NCBI RefSeq assembly: GCF_008923725.1
Contig: NZ_WBPF01000016.1
Coordinates: forward strand, 124,001 to 188,000
Source of the DNA: Bacillus sp. CH140a_4T
Lineage (GTDB): Bacteria > Bacillota > Bacilli > Bacillales > Bacillaceae_G
DNA: 64,000 nucleotides
Reading direction: 5' to 3'
A program made the position numbers and the translations under genes. Under the pieces are notes generated by a model. The model ran no database searches, was not told the DNA's origin, and saw nothing but the letters and a program-made list of their open reading frames with translations. Positions 8,709 through 18,010 of this stretch are shown here, in pieces (position 1 is the stretch's first letter; each line of letters starts with the position of its first letter).

Positions 8709-10229
8709 ATGAATAATAAGTTTGTGAAAGGCGCTGCGATTTTAACGATTACAACGTTTCTATCGAAAGTGTTGGGAAGTTTTTTTCAAATCCCATTACA
8801 AAATATAGCAGGAGATGAAGTGCTTGGAATTTTTCGCCTTGTTTTTCCTGTATATATGATAGCTTTAACTTTATCAGTAGCGGGAGTACCGCTAGCTATA
8901 TCACAGTTAATCGCTGAACTTCATGAGAAGAATGATAAAGATGGGATTGCCAAACTATTTACGTCAGCATCTATTATTGGAGTAATATTTGGGGTGCTTG
9001 GATTTTCGGTTATTATGATTGGATCAAGTATGTTTGCAAATATGCTTGGTGGACAAGATACGAGACTCCCATTAATTGTCACTTCGTTTGCTTTATTAAT
9101 CGCACCATATATGGCGGTATATCGAGGGTATTTCCAAGGTTTTGGAGATATGATTCCTACCGGGGTGTCACAAGTAATTGAGCAATTCATTCGTGTTTTC
9201 TTTATGTTAGCAATTGCATTCTTATTCGTATCTTGGAATAAAGACAGTGATGTTGTAACAGGCGGTGCAATGATTGGTTCTTGCCTTGGGGTAATTACGT
9301 CACTTATCTATTTGAGATTGAAGTATGTAAAAAGTATATATCGTTATAAAAGTAATACATATTCACTGCAAGACTTTAAAGAAAATGCAAAAAAAATACT
9401 TCGGGTCTCGATTCCAATTGCGATTGGAGCATTATCGATGCCGTTGTTCAATTTAGTTGATTCTGTAACGATTCCACATATGTTGCATGAATCCACTACA
9501 ACGATTCAAGAACAATTTGGTATATATAGTCGTGGTTTTGCGTTTACACAATTAATTGTCGTGTTTGCAAGCGCAATGGTATTTCCGTTAATCCCGTTGT
9601 TAACTGCTGCATTAACAAAGAAAGATATAGCGTTAGCAAAACACACAATTGAACGAACAAATGAGCTTGCTCATGTTTTAACAACGCCGATAACAATCTG
9701 GCTCATGGCACTTACAGTCCCGTTAAATGTAGGGTTGTTTACAGATGCTAAAGGGAGCGGCATGTTAGCTATTTTAATTGGTAGTTCGTATTTCACATCA
9801 CTTATGGTATTATCAATAGGAATTTTGCAAGGAATTAACCGTTCTAAGCAAGCGGCGTGGATAGTTGTTGGAGCGAGTTTTGTAAAAGTCATATTAAATA
9901 TAGTACTCGTAAGTCAATTTGGCATAACTGGAGCGGCTTATAGTACACTTATCATATATATCATGATTTGTATCGTAAATTATATATACATTCGAAAAGA
10001 ATTGGCTTATTCGATTCGCATGGGGAGATTTTTTACTGTAATTGGAGTATCTAGTATAGTAGGTATAGGATTATATTTCACATCTACTGTAATAAATGTG
10101 GTAGATTCTAGACTGATTGCAGTAATGTATAGTGGTTTAGCATTTTGTGTGGCCTTGTTCATATATGGCATATGCGCATTAAAGTTGAACTGGATATCCA
10201 AAAAGCAAATTCCATTTTTACGTAAGTAA
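8709..10229 (+). CDS. csaA: Polysaccharide exporter/flippase CsaA (MOP superfamily)
   Basis: The 506-residue membrane protein has about 14 hydrophobic helices and the MurJ/Wzx-like start GAAILTITTFLSKVLGSFFQ. Members of this superfamily flip lipid-linked sugars across the membrane. In the csaAB operon of B. anthracis it precedes csaB and is thought to act on the cell wall polysaccharide that anchors S-layer proteins. The start ATG follows AAAGAGCTAGAAG, a weak binding site. The gene is 140 bases upstream of csaB on the same strand, and no terminator separates them. The exact lipid-linked substrate is not shown by the sequence. Confidence 0.85.
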   Translation: MNNKFVKGAAILTITTFLSKVLGSFFQIPLQNIAGDEVLGIFRLVFPVYMIALTLSVAGVPLAISQLIAELHEKNDKDGIAKLFTSASIIGVIFGVLGFSVIMIGSSMFANMLGGQDTRLPLIVTSFALLIAPYMAVYRGYFQGFGDMIPTGVSQVIEQFIRVFFMLAIAFLFVSWNKDSDVVTGGAMIGSCLGVITSLIYLRLKYVKSIYRYKSNTYSLQDFKENAKKILRVSIPIAIGALSMPLFNLVDSVTIPHMLHESTTTIQEQFGIYSRGFAFTQLIVVFASAMVFPLIPLLTAALTKKDIALAKHTIERTNELAHVLTTPITIWLMALTVPLNVGLFTDAKGSGMLAILIGSSYFTSLMVLSIGILQGINRSKQAAWIVVGASFVKVILNIVLVSQFGITGAAYSTLIIYIMICIVNYIYIRKELAYSIRMGRFFTVIGVSSIVGIGLYFTSTVINVVDSRLIAVMYSGLAFCVALFIYGICALKLNWISKKQIPFLRK

Positions 10230-10370
10230 ATTTGTCTATAAATGAGTATGACTATGTATATGTTTGTGAAAGAAATCAATTTGAAGTTATCCAACTTTTC
10301 TTATTAAAGAGTTGATAGCAATTTGTTGAATGACAAAAAGTTGATTGCGAAATGTTGGAGGAGATTAAGA

Positions 10371-11468
10371 GTGCGGTTAGTTTTATCAGGATATTATGGT
10401 TTTTATAATGTTGGGGACGAAGCAATTTTGCAATCAATTATTAAAGCGCTACATGAAGAGGATCCTACTCTTGAGCTTGTTGTACTTTCGAATGACCCCG
10501 ACTATACAAGAAAAATGTACGGTGTAGAGGCAGTAAATCGCTGGGATATAAGAGCGATTTATAAGGAAATAAAGAAAAGTAATGGTTTAATTAGCGGAGG
10601 GGGAAGTCTCCTTCAAGATAAAACGAGTATTAAAAGTATTTTGTACTATACAGGTATTATGCGGATTGCTCGTTTTTTGAAGAAGCCGTATTATATTTAT
10701 GCGCAAGGAATTGGTCCAATTACGAAAAGACAAAATCGTTTATTAGTGAAATGGCAAGTATCCAAAGCGGCATATATATCAGTTCGTGATGAAGATTCAT
10801 TTTTGTATTTAAAAGAAATGGGTATTAAGAAAGATATCGAACTAGTTCCAGATCCAGTATTGGCATGTCAACCAGAAGGAATGAAGTCGGAGTGGCTGCG
10901 AAAACATTCGATTCAAGGGAAAGTAATTGCGGTTAGTGTGAGGTATTGGGACGCGAAAGAAGATTATATGAAGAAGCTAGCAGATACGCTGAAAAAATTT
11001 AAGCGTGAAGGATATCATATTTTATTCGTACCAATGCATGGACCATTTGATCAAAATGCATCACGCGATATTATTAACTTAATGGGAGAAGAAGCTCATA
11101 TGCTTCCGTATAAGCTGGATATTCATGAGAAAATTGCAATTTTGTCGGAATGTTCGCTTCTAATAGGGATGAGACTTCATGCGCTCATATTATCTGCGGT
11201 TGCTAATATTCCTATGGTCGGTATTTCATATGATCCAAAGATCGATTCATTTTTACAACAAGTAAATCAGCCGATTATCGGAAACGTAGATGGTGACTGG
11301 ACGGCTGAAACTTTGTATAATGTGGCAACGAAGCAACTAGAACAAAAAGAATATGTACAAGCAACATTGGAACAAAGAGTAGAAGAATTGCGAGAACAAA
11401 TTTCAACAGCGTCTCACTACATCATAAGTGACTTGAATTCAAAAGAGTTTGAAAAAAGAGGAATGTAA
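10371..11468 (+). CDS. csaB: Polysaccharide pyruvyl transferase CsaB
   Basis: The protein adds a ketal-linked pyruvate to the secondary cell wall polysaccharide, creating the ligand for SLH domains. Family features are the N-terminal GYYGFYNVGDEAIL segment, the GGGSLLQD loop, and the late GMRLHALILSAVANIP motif. I choose the GTG at 10371: TGGAGGAG lies seven bases upstream and the protein then starts MRLVLSGYYG, giving 365 residues, the usual size. An in-frame TTG 48 bases upstream has no binding site. csaA is directly upstream; a terminator follows. Known from B. anthracis to be essential for retention of Sap and EA1. Confidence 0.93.
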   Translation: MRLVLSGYYGFYNVGDEAILQSIIKALHEEDPTLELVVLSNDPDYTRKMYGVEAVNRWDIRAIYKEIKKSNGLISGGGSLLQDKTSIKSILYYTGIMRIARFLKKPYYIYAQGIGPITKRQNRLLVKWQVSKAAYISVRDEDSFLYLKEMGIKKDIELVPDPVLACQPEGMKSEWLRKHSIQGKVIAVSVRYWDAKEDYMKKLADTLKKFKREGYHILFVPMHGPFDQNASRDIINLMGEEAHMLPYKLDIHEKIAILSECSLLIGMRLHALILSAVANIPMVGISYDPKIDSFLQQVNQPIIGNVDGDWTAETLYNVATKQLEQKEYVQATLEQRVEELREQISTASHYIISDLNSKEFEKRGM

Positions 11469-11477
11469 TCTTAATTT

Positions 11478-11498
11478 AAGAGGACATCCTCTTTTTTA
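11478..11498 (+). terminator. Intrinsic terminator of csaAB
   Basis: AAGAGGA and TCCTCTT pair around a two-base loop and are followed by TTTTATT. Confidence 0.8.
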
Positions 11499-12152
11499 TT
11501 TTTTGAAAAAAAGAAAATGTCGAAAGAAAAGAAACATTTGTAGAAAAATGTCGAAATACATAAGTGATTTTAAATGTATGCTCATAAAAATAGAAGTTTT
11601 GGGGATAAGATGTATGTTTAATAATCCTAACATTAATATATATAACATGTTAGGATTTGGCATTTTATTTGGTAATTATAAGAAAATAGGTATGGTAATT
11701 TTGAAAAATCGGACGGTAAGAAAAATGTCGAATTATATAAAAAAATAGTTGTCGATTAATGTCGTAATATCTCTATAGTTAGATGTTGTAATTGGAAACC
11801 TTTTTCTGTTATAGTTGTAAATGGTTATAAGAAGATTGTTAAAAATGTAATTCTAGCGCGTTTTTCTATTCATTTAAAATATTCTGATTTTGTAATCTGG
11901 ATCTTTTAAAATGAAAGTCGAAAAAACGATCGTTTAGAATTGTGAAAATTCACTTTTTTGTCGAATTTAAGGTTTTAAATTGGATGAAAAGGGTGTATGA
12001 TTTCTTTGTAATTCTATAATACGGGATATCTTATTATTCTGTATAAAGAATACCTTAACCACATTTATATCTACTAGTTTCAAAAATAAATAGAATATCT
12101 ATTTAAAAACTTATGGAACTAGTATTACATTCCTAAGGAGGAAATATATAAA
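11499..12152 (+). promoter_or_regulatory. Long non-coding control and leader region of sap
   Basis: About 650 bases with no convincing gene precede sap. The heptamer TGTCGAA occurs at 11519, 11549 and 11726, with GTCGAA-type variants near 11917 and 11958. The last 60 bases contain an ACTAGT-containing block and TAAGGAGGAAAT before the ATG that are nearly repeated before eag. A long untranslated leader is likely. I cannot place the -35/-10 boxes with confidence. Confidence 0.6.
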
Positions 12153-14597
12153 ATGGCAAAGACTAACTCTTACAAAAAAGTAATCGCTGGTACAATGACA
12201 GCAGCAATGGTAGCAGGAGTTGTTTCTCCAGTAGCAGCAGCAGGAAAATCATTCCCTGACGTTCCAGAAAAATTCTGGGGCGAAGAATCTATTAACTACT
12301 TAGTAGAAAAAGGCGCAGTTAAAGGTAACGAACAAGGAATGTTCGAGCCTGGAAAAGAAATCACTCGTGCAGAAGCAGCTACAATGATGGCTCAAATCTT
12401 AAACTTACCAATCGATAAAGATGCTAAACCATCATTCGGTGATTCTCAAGGCCAATGGTATACTCCATTCATCGCAGCTGTAGAAAAAGCTGGTGTTATT
12501 AAAGGTACAGGCAACGGCTTTGAGCCAAACGGAAAAATCGACCGCGTTTCTATGGCATCTCTTCTTGTAGAAGCTTACAAATTAGATACTAAAGTAAACG
12601 GTACTCCAGCAACTAAATTCAAAGATTTAGAAACATTAAACTGGGGTAAAGAAAAAGCTAACATCCTAGTTGAATTAGGAATCTCTGTTGGTACTGGCGA
12701 CAAGTGGGAGCCTAAGAAAACTGTAACTAAAGCAGAAGCTGCTCAATTTATTGCTAAGACTGACAAGCAGTTCGGTACAGAAGCAGTAAAAGTTGAATCT
12801 GCTAAAGCAGTTACAACTCAAAAAGTAGAAGTTAAATTCAGCAAAGCTGTTGAAAAATTAACTAAAGAAGATATCAAAGTAACTAACAAAGCTAACAACG
12901 ATAAAGTACTAGTTAAAGAAGTAACTTTATCAGAAGATAAAAAATCTGCTACAGTTGAATTATATAGTAACTTAGCAGCTAAACAAACTTACACTGTAGA
13001 TGTAAACAAAGTTGGTAAAGCAGAAGTAACTGTAGGTTCTTTAGAAGCAAAAACAATTGAAATGGCTGACCAAACAGTTGTAGCTGATGAGCCAACTGCA
13101 TTACAATTCACAGTTAAAGATGAAAACGGTACTGAAGTTGTTTCACCAGAGGGTATTGAGTTTGTAACTCCAGCTGCAGAAAAAATTAATGCAAAAGGTG
13201 AAATCACTTTAGCAAAAGGTACTTCAACTACTGTAAAAGCTGTTTACAAAAAAGACGGTAAAGTAGTAGCTGAAAGTAAAGAAGTAAAAGTTTCTGCTGA
13301 AGGTGCTGCAGTAGCTTCAATCTCTAACTGGACAGTTGCAGAACAAAATAAAGCTGACTTTACTTCTAAAGATTTCAAACAAAACAATAAAGTTTACGAA
13401 GGCGACAATGCTTACGTTCAAGTAGAATTGAAAGATCAATTTAATGTAGTAACAACTGGAAAAGTTGAATATGAGTCATTAAACACAGAAGTTGCTGTAG
13501 TAGATAAAGCTACTGGTAAAGTAACTGTATTATCTGCAGGAAAAGCACCAGTAAAAGTAACTGTAAAAGATTCAAAAGGTAAAGAACTTGTTTCAAAAAC
13601 AGTTGAAATTGAAGCTTTTGCTCAAAAAGCAATGAAAGAAATTAAATTAGAAAAAACTAACGTAGCGCTTTCTACAAAAGATGTAACAGATTTAAAAGTA
13701 AAAGCTCCAGTACTAGATCAATACGGTAAAGAGTTTACAGCTCCTGTAACAGTGAAAGTACTTGATAAAGATGGTAAAGAATTAAAAGATCAAAAATTAG
13801 AAGCTAAATATGTGAACAAAGAATTAGTTCTGAATGCAGCGGGTCAAGAAGCTGGTAATTATACAGTTGTATTAACTGCAAAATCTGGTGAAAAAGAAGC
13901 AAAAGCTACATTAGCTCTAGAATTAAAAGCTCCAGGTGTATTCTCTAAATTTGAAGTTCGTGGTTTAGAAAAAGAATTAGATAAATATGTTACTGAGGAA
14001 AATCAAAAGAATGCAATGACTGTTTCAGTTCTTCCTGTAGATGCAAATGGATTAGTATTAAAAGGTGCAGAAGCAGCTGAACTAAAAGTAACAACAACAA
14101 ACAAAGAAGGTAAAGAAGTAGCCGCAACTGATGCACAAGTTACTGTACAAAATAACAGTGTAATTACTGTTGGTCAAGGTGCAAAAGCTGGTGAAACTTA
14201 TAAAGTAACAGTTGTACTAGATGGTAAATTAATCACAACTCATTCATTCAAAGTTGTTGATACAGCACCAACTGCTAAAGGATTAGCAGTAGAATTTACA
14301 AGCACATCTCTTAAAGAAGTAGCTCCAAATGCTGATATAAAAGCTGCACTTTTAAATATCTTATCTGTTGATGGTGTACCTGCAACTACAGCAAAAGCAA
14401 CAGTTTCTAATGTAGAATTCGTTTCTGCTGATACAAATGTTGTAGCTGAAAATGGTACAGTTGGTGCAAAAGGTGCAACATCTATCTATGTGAAAAACAT
14501 GACAGTTGTAAAAGATGGAAAAGAGCAAAAAGTAGAATTTGATAAAGCTGTACAAGTTGCAGTTTCTATTAAAGAAGCAAAACCTGCAACAAAATAA
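12153..14597 (+). CDS. sap: S-layer protein Sap
   Basis: The 814-residue preprotein is the first S-layer protein of this group. A signal peptide occupies residues 1-29, ending VAAAGKSF. Three SLH domains (FPDVPEKFWGEESINYLVE and similar) span about residues 30-200 and bind the pyruvylated cell wall polysaccharide. The remainder, from about 215, is a chain of Ig-like beta domains rich in Lys, Val and Thr that forms the two-dimensional lattice. The length equals that of B. anthracis Sap. The start has AAGGAGGAAAT upstream. Secretion is expected to depend on SecA2/SlaP and anchoring on CsaB and the Pat enzymes, all present here. Confidence 0.97.
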   Translation: MAKTNSYKKVIAGTMTAAMVAGVVSPVAAAGKSFPDVPEKFWGEESINYLVEKGAVKGNEQGMFEPGKEITRAEAATMMAQILNLPIDKDAKPSFGDSQGQWYTPFIAAVEKAGVIKGTGNGFEPNGKIDRVSMASLLVEAYKLDTKVNGTPATKFKDLETLNWGKEKANILVELGISVGTGDKWEPKKTVTKAEAAQFIAKTDKQFGTEAVKVESAKAVTTQKVEVKFSKAVEKLTKEDIKVTNKANNDKVLVKEVTLSEDKKSATVELYSNLAAKQTYTVDVNKVGKAEVTVGSLEAKTIEMADQTVVADEPTALQFTVKDENGTEVVSPEGIEFVTPAAEKINAKGEITLAKGTSTTVKAVYKKDGKVVAESKEVKVSAEGAAVASISNWTVAEQNKADFTSKDFKQNNKVYEGDNAYVQVELKDQFNVVTTGKVEYESLNTEVAVVDKATGKVTVLSAGKAPVKVTVKDSKGKELVSKTVEIEAFAQKAMKEIKLEKTNVALSTKDVTDLKVKAPVLDQYGKEFTAPVTVKVLDKDGKELKDQKLEAKYVNKELVLNAAGQEAGNYTVVLTAKSGEKEAKATLALELKAPGVFSKFEVRGLEKELDKYVTEENQKNAMTVSVLPVDANGLVLKGAEAAELKVTTTNKEGKEVAATDAQVTVQNNSVITVGQGAKAGETYKVTVVLDGKLITTHSFKVVDTAPTAKGLAVEFTSTSLKEVAPNADIKAALLNILSVDGVPATTAKATVSNVEFVSADTNVVAENGTVGAKGATSIYVKNMTVVKDGKEQKVEFDKAVQVAVSIKEAKPATK

Positions 14598-14629
14598 TTT
14601 AAAATCATTTGATACATGAAATGATTAAT

Positions 14630-14685
14630 AAAAGCCTATGAGAAAATAGATAAAAGTCTATGAGTATCATAGGCTTTTTATTTTG
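14630..14685 (+). terminator. Intrinsic terminator of sap
   Basis: AGCCTATGA and TCATAGGCT form a nine-base-pair stem around a loop that contains a third partial copy (AGTCTATGAG), followed by TTTTATTTT. Confidence 0.85.
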
Positions 14686-14689
14686 ACTT

Positions 14690-15323
14690 TATTTCATATA
14701 CATTTGCGGTTGAAAGGAGTAGTTTTATTGAGAAACAAATCGAAAACGTTTTCAAAAATAGAAGAATACCTCATTGATATGTAAATTATTTGTAAATTAA
14801 CACCTTTTTCTGTTAAAAAATCATTCGAAAATAAGAATAAAATGTCGAAATACGATAATTTCAGTCGAATATAGTCTGAAAATTGTATTTATTGTAAAAA
14901 ATATTTAAGTGATGAAGTGGAAATATGTGCTATAATTCCAATTGTGTATTCGATATGAAAAATATACGAAGCGCAGTGAGAGTGGTTTGTAGGAAAAACA
15001 GCTTGTTCATTTCTATATTTGAGTATTATTAATATCATAATGATACGATTAAGAGACTGAATTATCAGAATGTGTCGAATTTTCTTTTGATAAAGTTCTT
15101 GATAACGAATAGTTTTGTATAGTATGATGAACTTGTTTCAGAAAATGGTATTTAACCCTTATATTTACATCTAGCGGTTTATATCATTTTTTATGTGAAC
15201 TACTTTTCATTATAGTATTTTTGTTTGTGTTTTTATTGTTTTATGGCTTTTCTAACTAGCTAGTTTTCAAATTTAATATGATATGAAACTAGTAGCATAT
15301 TCCTGAAGGAGGAAATTTATAAA
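14690..15323 (+). promoter_or_regulatory. Long non-coding control and leader region of eag
   Basis: About 630 bases without a gene. AAAATGTCGAAATAC at 14840 is identical over 15 bases to a block 600 bases upstream of sap, and another GTGTCGAATT lies near 15072. The last 40 bases (GAAACTAGTA, then GAAGGAGGAAATTTATAAA) closely match the sap leader. In B. anthracis eag is a stationary-phase gene linked to SigH; I do not see an unambiguous SigH box. Confidence 0.6.
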
Positions 15324-17912
15324 ATGGCAAAGACTAACTCTTACAAAAAAGTAATCGCAGGTACGATGACAGCGGCAATGGTAGCAGGAATTGTATCTCC
15401 AGTAGCAGCAGCAGGTAAATCATTCCCAGACGTTCCAGCTGGTCATTGGGCAGAAGGTTCTATTAACTACTTAGTAGAAAAAGGTGCAATTACAGGTAAG
15501 CCAGACGGTACATATGGTCCAACCGAGTCAATCGATCGTGCTTCTGCAGCTGTTATTTTCACTAAAATTTTAAATTTACCAGTTGATGAAAATGCTCAAC
15601 CTTCTTTCAAAGATGCTAAAAATCTTTGGTCTTCAAAATATATTGCAGCAGTTGAAAAAGCTGGTGTCGTTAAAGGTGATGGAAAAGAAAACTTCTATCC
15701 AGATGGAAAGATTGACCGTGCTTCATTTGCTTCTATGTTAGTAAGTGCTTATAACTTAAAAGATAAAGTTAACGGCGAGTTAGTTACGACATTTGAAGAT
15801 TTATTAGATCATTGGGGTGAAGAAAAAGCAAACATCCTAATTAACCTTGGAATTTCTGTAGGTACTGGTGGTAAATGGGAGCCGAATAAATCTGTATCTC
15901 GTGCAGAAGCAGCTCAATTTATCGCATTAACAGATAAAAAATATGGCAAAAAAGATAATGCACAAGCATATGTAACTGATGTTAAAGTTTCTGAACCAAC
16001 GAAATTAACATTAACAGGAACTGGCTTAGATAAGCTTGCTGCTGAAGATGTAACTCTTGAAGGAGACAAAGCTGTTGCGATTGAAGCAAGTGCTGATGGT
16101 AATTCGGCAGTTGTAACACTTGGTGGTAAAGTAGCTCCAAATAAAAATCTTACTGTAAAAGTGAAAAATCAATCATTCGTAACGAAATTCGTATACGAAG
16201 TTAAAAAATTAGCAGTAGAAAAACTTACATTTGATGATGATCGTGCTGGTCAAACAGTTGCTTTCAAATTAAACGATGAAAAAGGTAACGCTGATGTTGA
16301 GTACTTAAACTTAGCAGATCATGACGTCAAATTTGTAGCAAATAACTTAGACGGTACATCAGCAAACATCTTTGAAGGTGGAGAAGCTACTTCTACTACA
16401 GGTAAACTAGCTGTTGGCATTAAGCCAGGTGACTACAAAGTAGAAGTACAAGTTACAAAACGCGGTGGTTTAACAGTTTCTAACACTGGTATTATCACAG
16501 TGAAAAACCTTGATACACCAGCTTCTGCAATTAAAAATGTTGTATTTGCGGTAGATGCTGATAATGATGGTGCTGTAAACTATGGTAGCAAGCTTGCTGG
16601 TAAAGACTTTGCTTTAAATAGCCAAAACTTAGTTGTTGGTGAAAAAGCATCTCTTAATAAATTAGTTGCTACAATTGCTGGAGAAGATAAAGTAGTTGAT
16701 CCAGGATCAATTAGCATCAAATCTTCAAACCACGGTATTATCTCTGTAGTAAATAACTACATTACAGCTGAAGCTGCTGGTGAAGCGACACTTACTATTA
16801 AAGTAGGTGACGTAACGAAAGATGTTAAATTTAAAGTAACGACTGATTCTCGTAAATTAGTATCAGTAAAAGCTAACCCAGACAAATTACAAGTTGTCCA
16901 AAATAAAACATTACCTGTTACATTCGTAACAACTGACCAATATGGCGATCCATTTGGTGCAAACTCAGCTGCGATTAAAGAAGTTCTTCCAAAAACAGGT
17001 GTAGTTGCAGAAGGTGGATTAGATGTAGTAACAACGGATGCTGGCTCAATCGGTACAAAAGCTGTATCGGTTACAGGTAACGAAGTAGGCGAAGGTACAG
17101 TTCACTTCCAAAATGCTAATGGCGCTACTTTAGGCTCATTATATGTGAATGTAACAGAGGGTAACGTTGCATTTAAAAACTTTGAACTTGTATCTAAAGT
17201 AGGTCAATATGGCCAATCACCTGATACAAAACTTGATCTAAATGTTTCTAACAAAGTTGAATATCAATTATCTAAGTACACTTCAGATCGCGTATACTCT
17301 GATCCTGAAAACTTAGAAGGTTATGTAGTTGAGTCTAAAAACACAGATATAGCTGATGCTAAAATTGTTGGAAATAAAGTTGTCGTTACAGGTAAAAATC
17401 CAGGTAAAGTTGATATCCACTTAACGAAAAATGGTGCAACTGCTGGTAAAGCAACACTTGAAATCGTTCAAGAGAAAATCGAAATTAAGTCTGTGAACTT
17501 CAAGCCAGTTCAAACAGAAAACTTTGTTGAGAAGAAAATCAACATCGGTACTGTGTTAGAGCTTGAGAAGAGTAACCTTGATGATATCGTAAAAGGTATT
17601 AACTTAACGAAAGAAACACAACATAAAGTACGTGTTGTAAAATCAGGTGACAATCAAGGTAAACTTTACCTAGATAGAAATGGCGATGCTGTATTAAACG
17701 CTGGTGATGTAACACTTGGCGATGTAACAGTATCTCAAACAAGTGATTCTGCACTTCCAAACTTCAATCCAGACATTTACAATACTTTAACTACTAAGTA
17801 CACTGACAAAGGTACATTAGTATTCAAAGTATTAAAAGATAAAAACGTTGTAACAAGCGAAATCGGTTCACAAGCTGTACACGTGAACGTTCTTAACAAC
17901 CCAAATCTATAA
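15324..17912 (+). CDS. eag: S-layer protein EA1
   Basis: The 862-residue preprotein has the same signal peptide as Sap except for one residue, ending VAAAGKSF, followed by three SLH domains (FPDVPAGHWAEGSINYLVE, and two more up to about residue 205). The rest is a beta-rich lattice-forming region different from that of Sap. Length equals B. anthracis EA1. The start has GAAGGAGGAAAT upstream. Biologically, EA1 replaces Sap as the main surface protein in stationary phase. The first 60 coding bases are almost identical to those of sap, which marks the two genes as a tandem duplication. Confidence 0.97.
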   Translation: MAKTNSYKKVIAGTMTAAMVAGIVSPVAAAGKSFPDVPAGHWAEGSINYLVEKGAITGKPDGTYGPTESIDRASAAVIFTKILNLPVDENAQPSFKDAKNLWSSKYIAAVEKAGVVKGDGKENFYPDGKIDRASFASMLVSAYNLKDKVNGELVTTFEDLLDHWGEEKANILINLGISVGTGGKWEPNKSVSRAEAAQFIALTDKKYGKKDNAQAYVTDVKVSEPTKLTLTGTGLDKLAAEDVTLEGDKAVAIEASADGNSAVVTLGGKVAPNKNLTVKVKNQSFVTKFVYEVKKLAVEKLTFDDDRAGQTVAFKLNDEKGNADVEYLNLADHDVKFVANNLDGTSANIFEGGEATSTTGKLAVGIKPGDYKVEVQVTKRGGLTVSNTGIITVKNLDTPASAIKNVVFAVDADNDGAVNYGSKLAGKDFALNSQNLVVGEKASLNKLVATIAGEDKVVDPGSISIKSSNHGIISVVNNYITAEAAGEATLTIKVGDVTKDVKFKVTTDSRKLVSVKANPDKLQVVQNKTLPVTFVTTDQYGDPFGANSAAIKEVLPKTGVVAEGGLDVVTTDAGSIGTKAVSVTGNEVGEGTVHFQNANGATLGSLYVNVTEGNVAFKNFELVSKVGQYGQSPDTKLDLNVSNKVEYQLSKYTSDRVYSDPENLEGYVVESKNTDIADAKIVGNKVVVTGKNPGKVDIHLTKNGATAGKATLEIVQEKIEIKSVNFKPVQTENFVEKKINIGTVLELEKSNLDDIVKGINLTKETQHKVRVVKSGDNQGKLYLDRNGDAVLNAGDVTLGDVTVSQTSDSALPNFNPDIYNTLTTKYTDKGTLVFKVLKDKNVVTSEIGSQAVHVNVLNNPNL

Positions 17913-17931
17913 GTCGATTATAGATAAAGTG

Positions 17932-17969
17932 AAAAAATCAGTGAGGATTGAATCCCCACTGATTTTTTT
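17932..17969 (+). terminator. Intrinsic terminator of eag
   Basis: AAAAATCAGTG and CACTGATTTTT pair, with an inner GGATT/AATCC extension, followed by T residues. Confidence 0.85.
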
Positions 17970-17972
17970 ATA

Positions 17973-18010
17973 GAAAGAAGCCTCTTGTACATTTACAAGA
18001 GGCTTCTTTC
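17973..18010 (-). terminator. Strong terminator at the end of the patB gene
   Basis: A perfect 17-base-pair stem (GAAAGAAGCCTCTTGTA with its complement) encloses a four-base loop and ends exactly at the patB stop codon. It can also stop readthrough from eag. Confidence 0.8.

Noticed and set aside
11449-11748. 99-codon frame overlapping the csaB end and running into the sap upstream region
   Set aside because: No ribosome binding site, the frame crosses the csaB terminator, and the translation is low-complexity Lys/Arg-rich sequence from AT-rich DNA.
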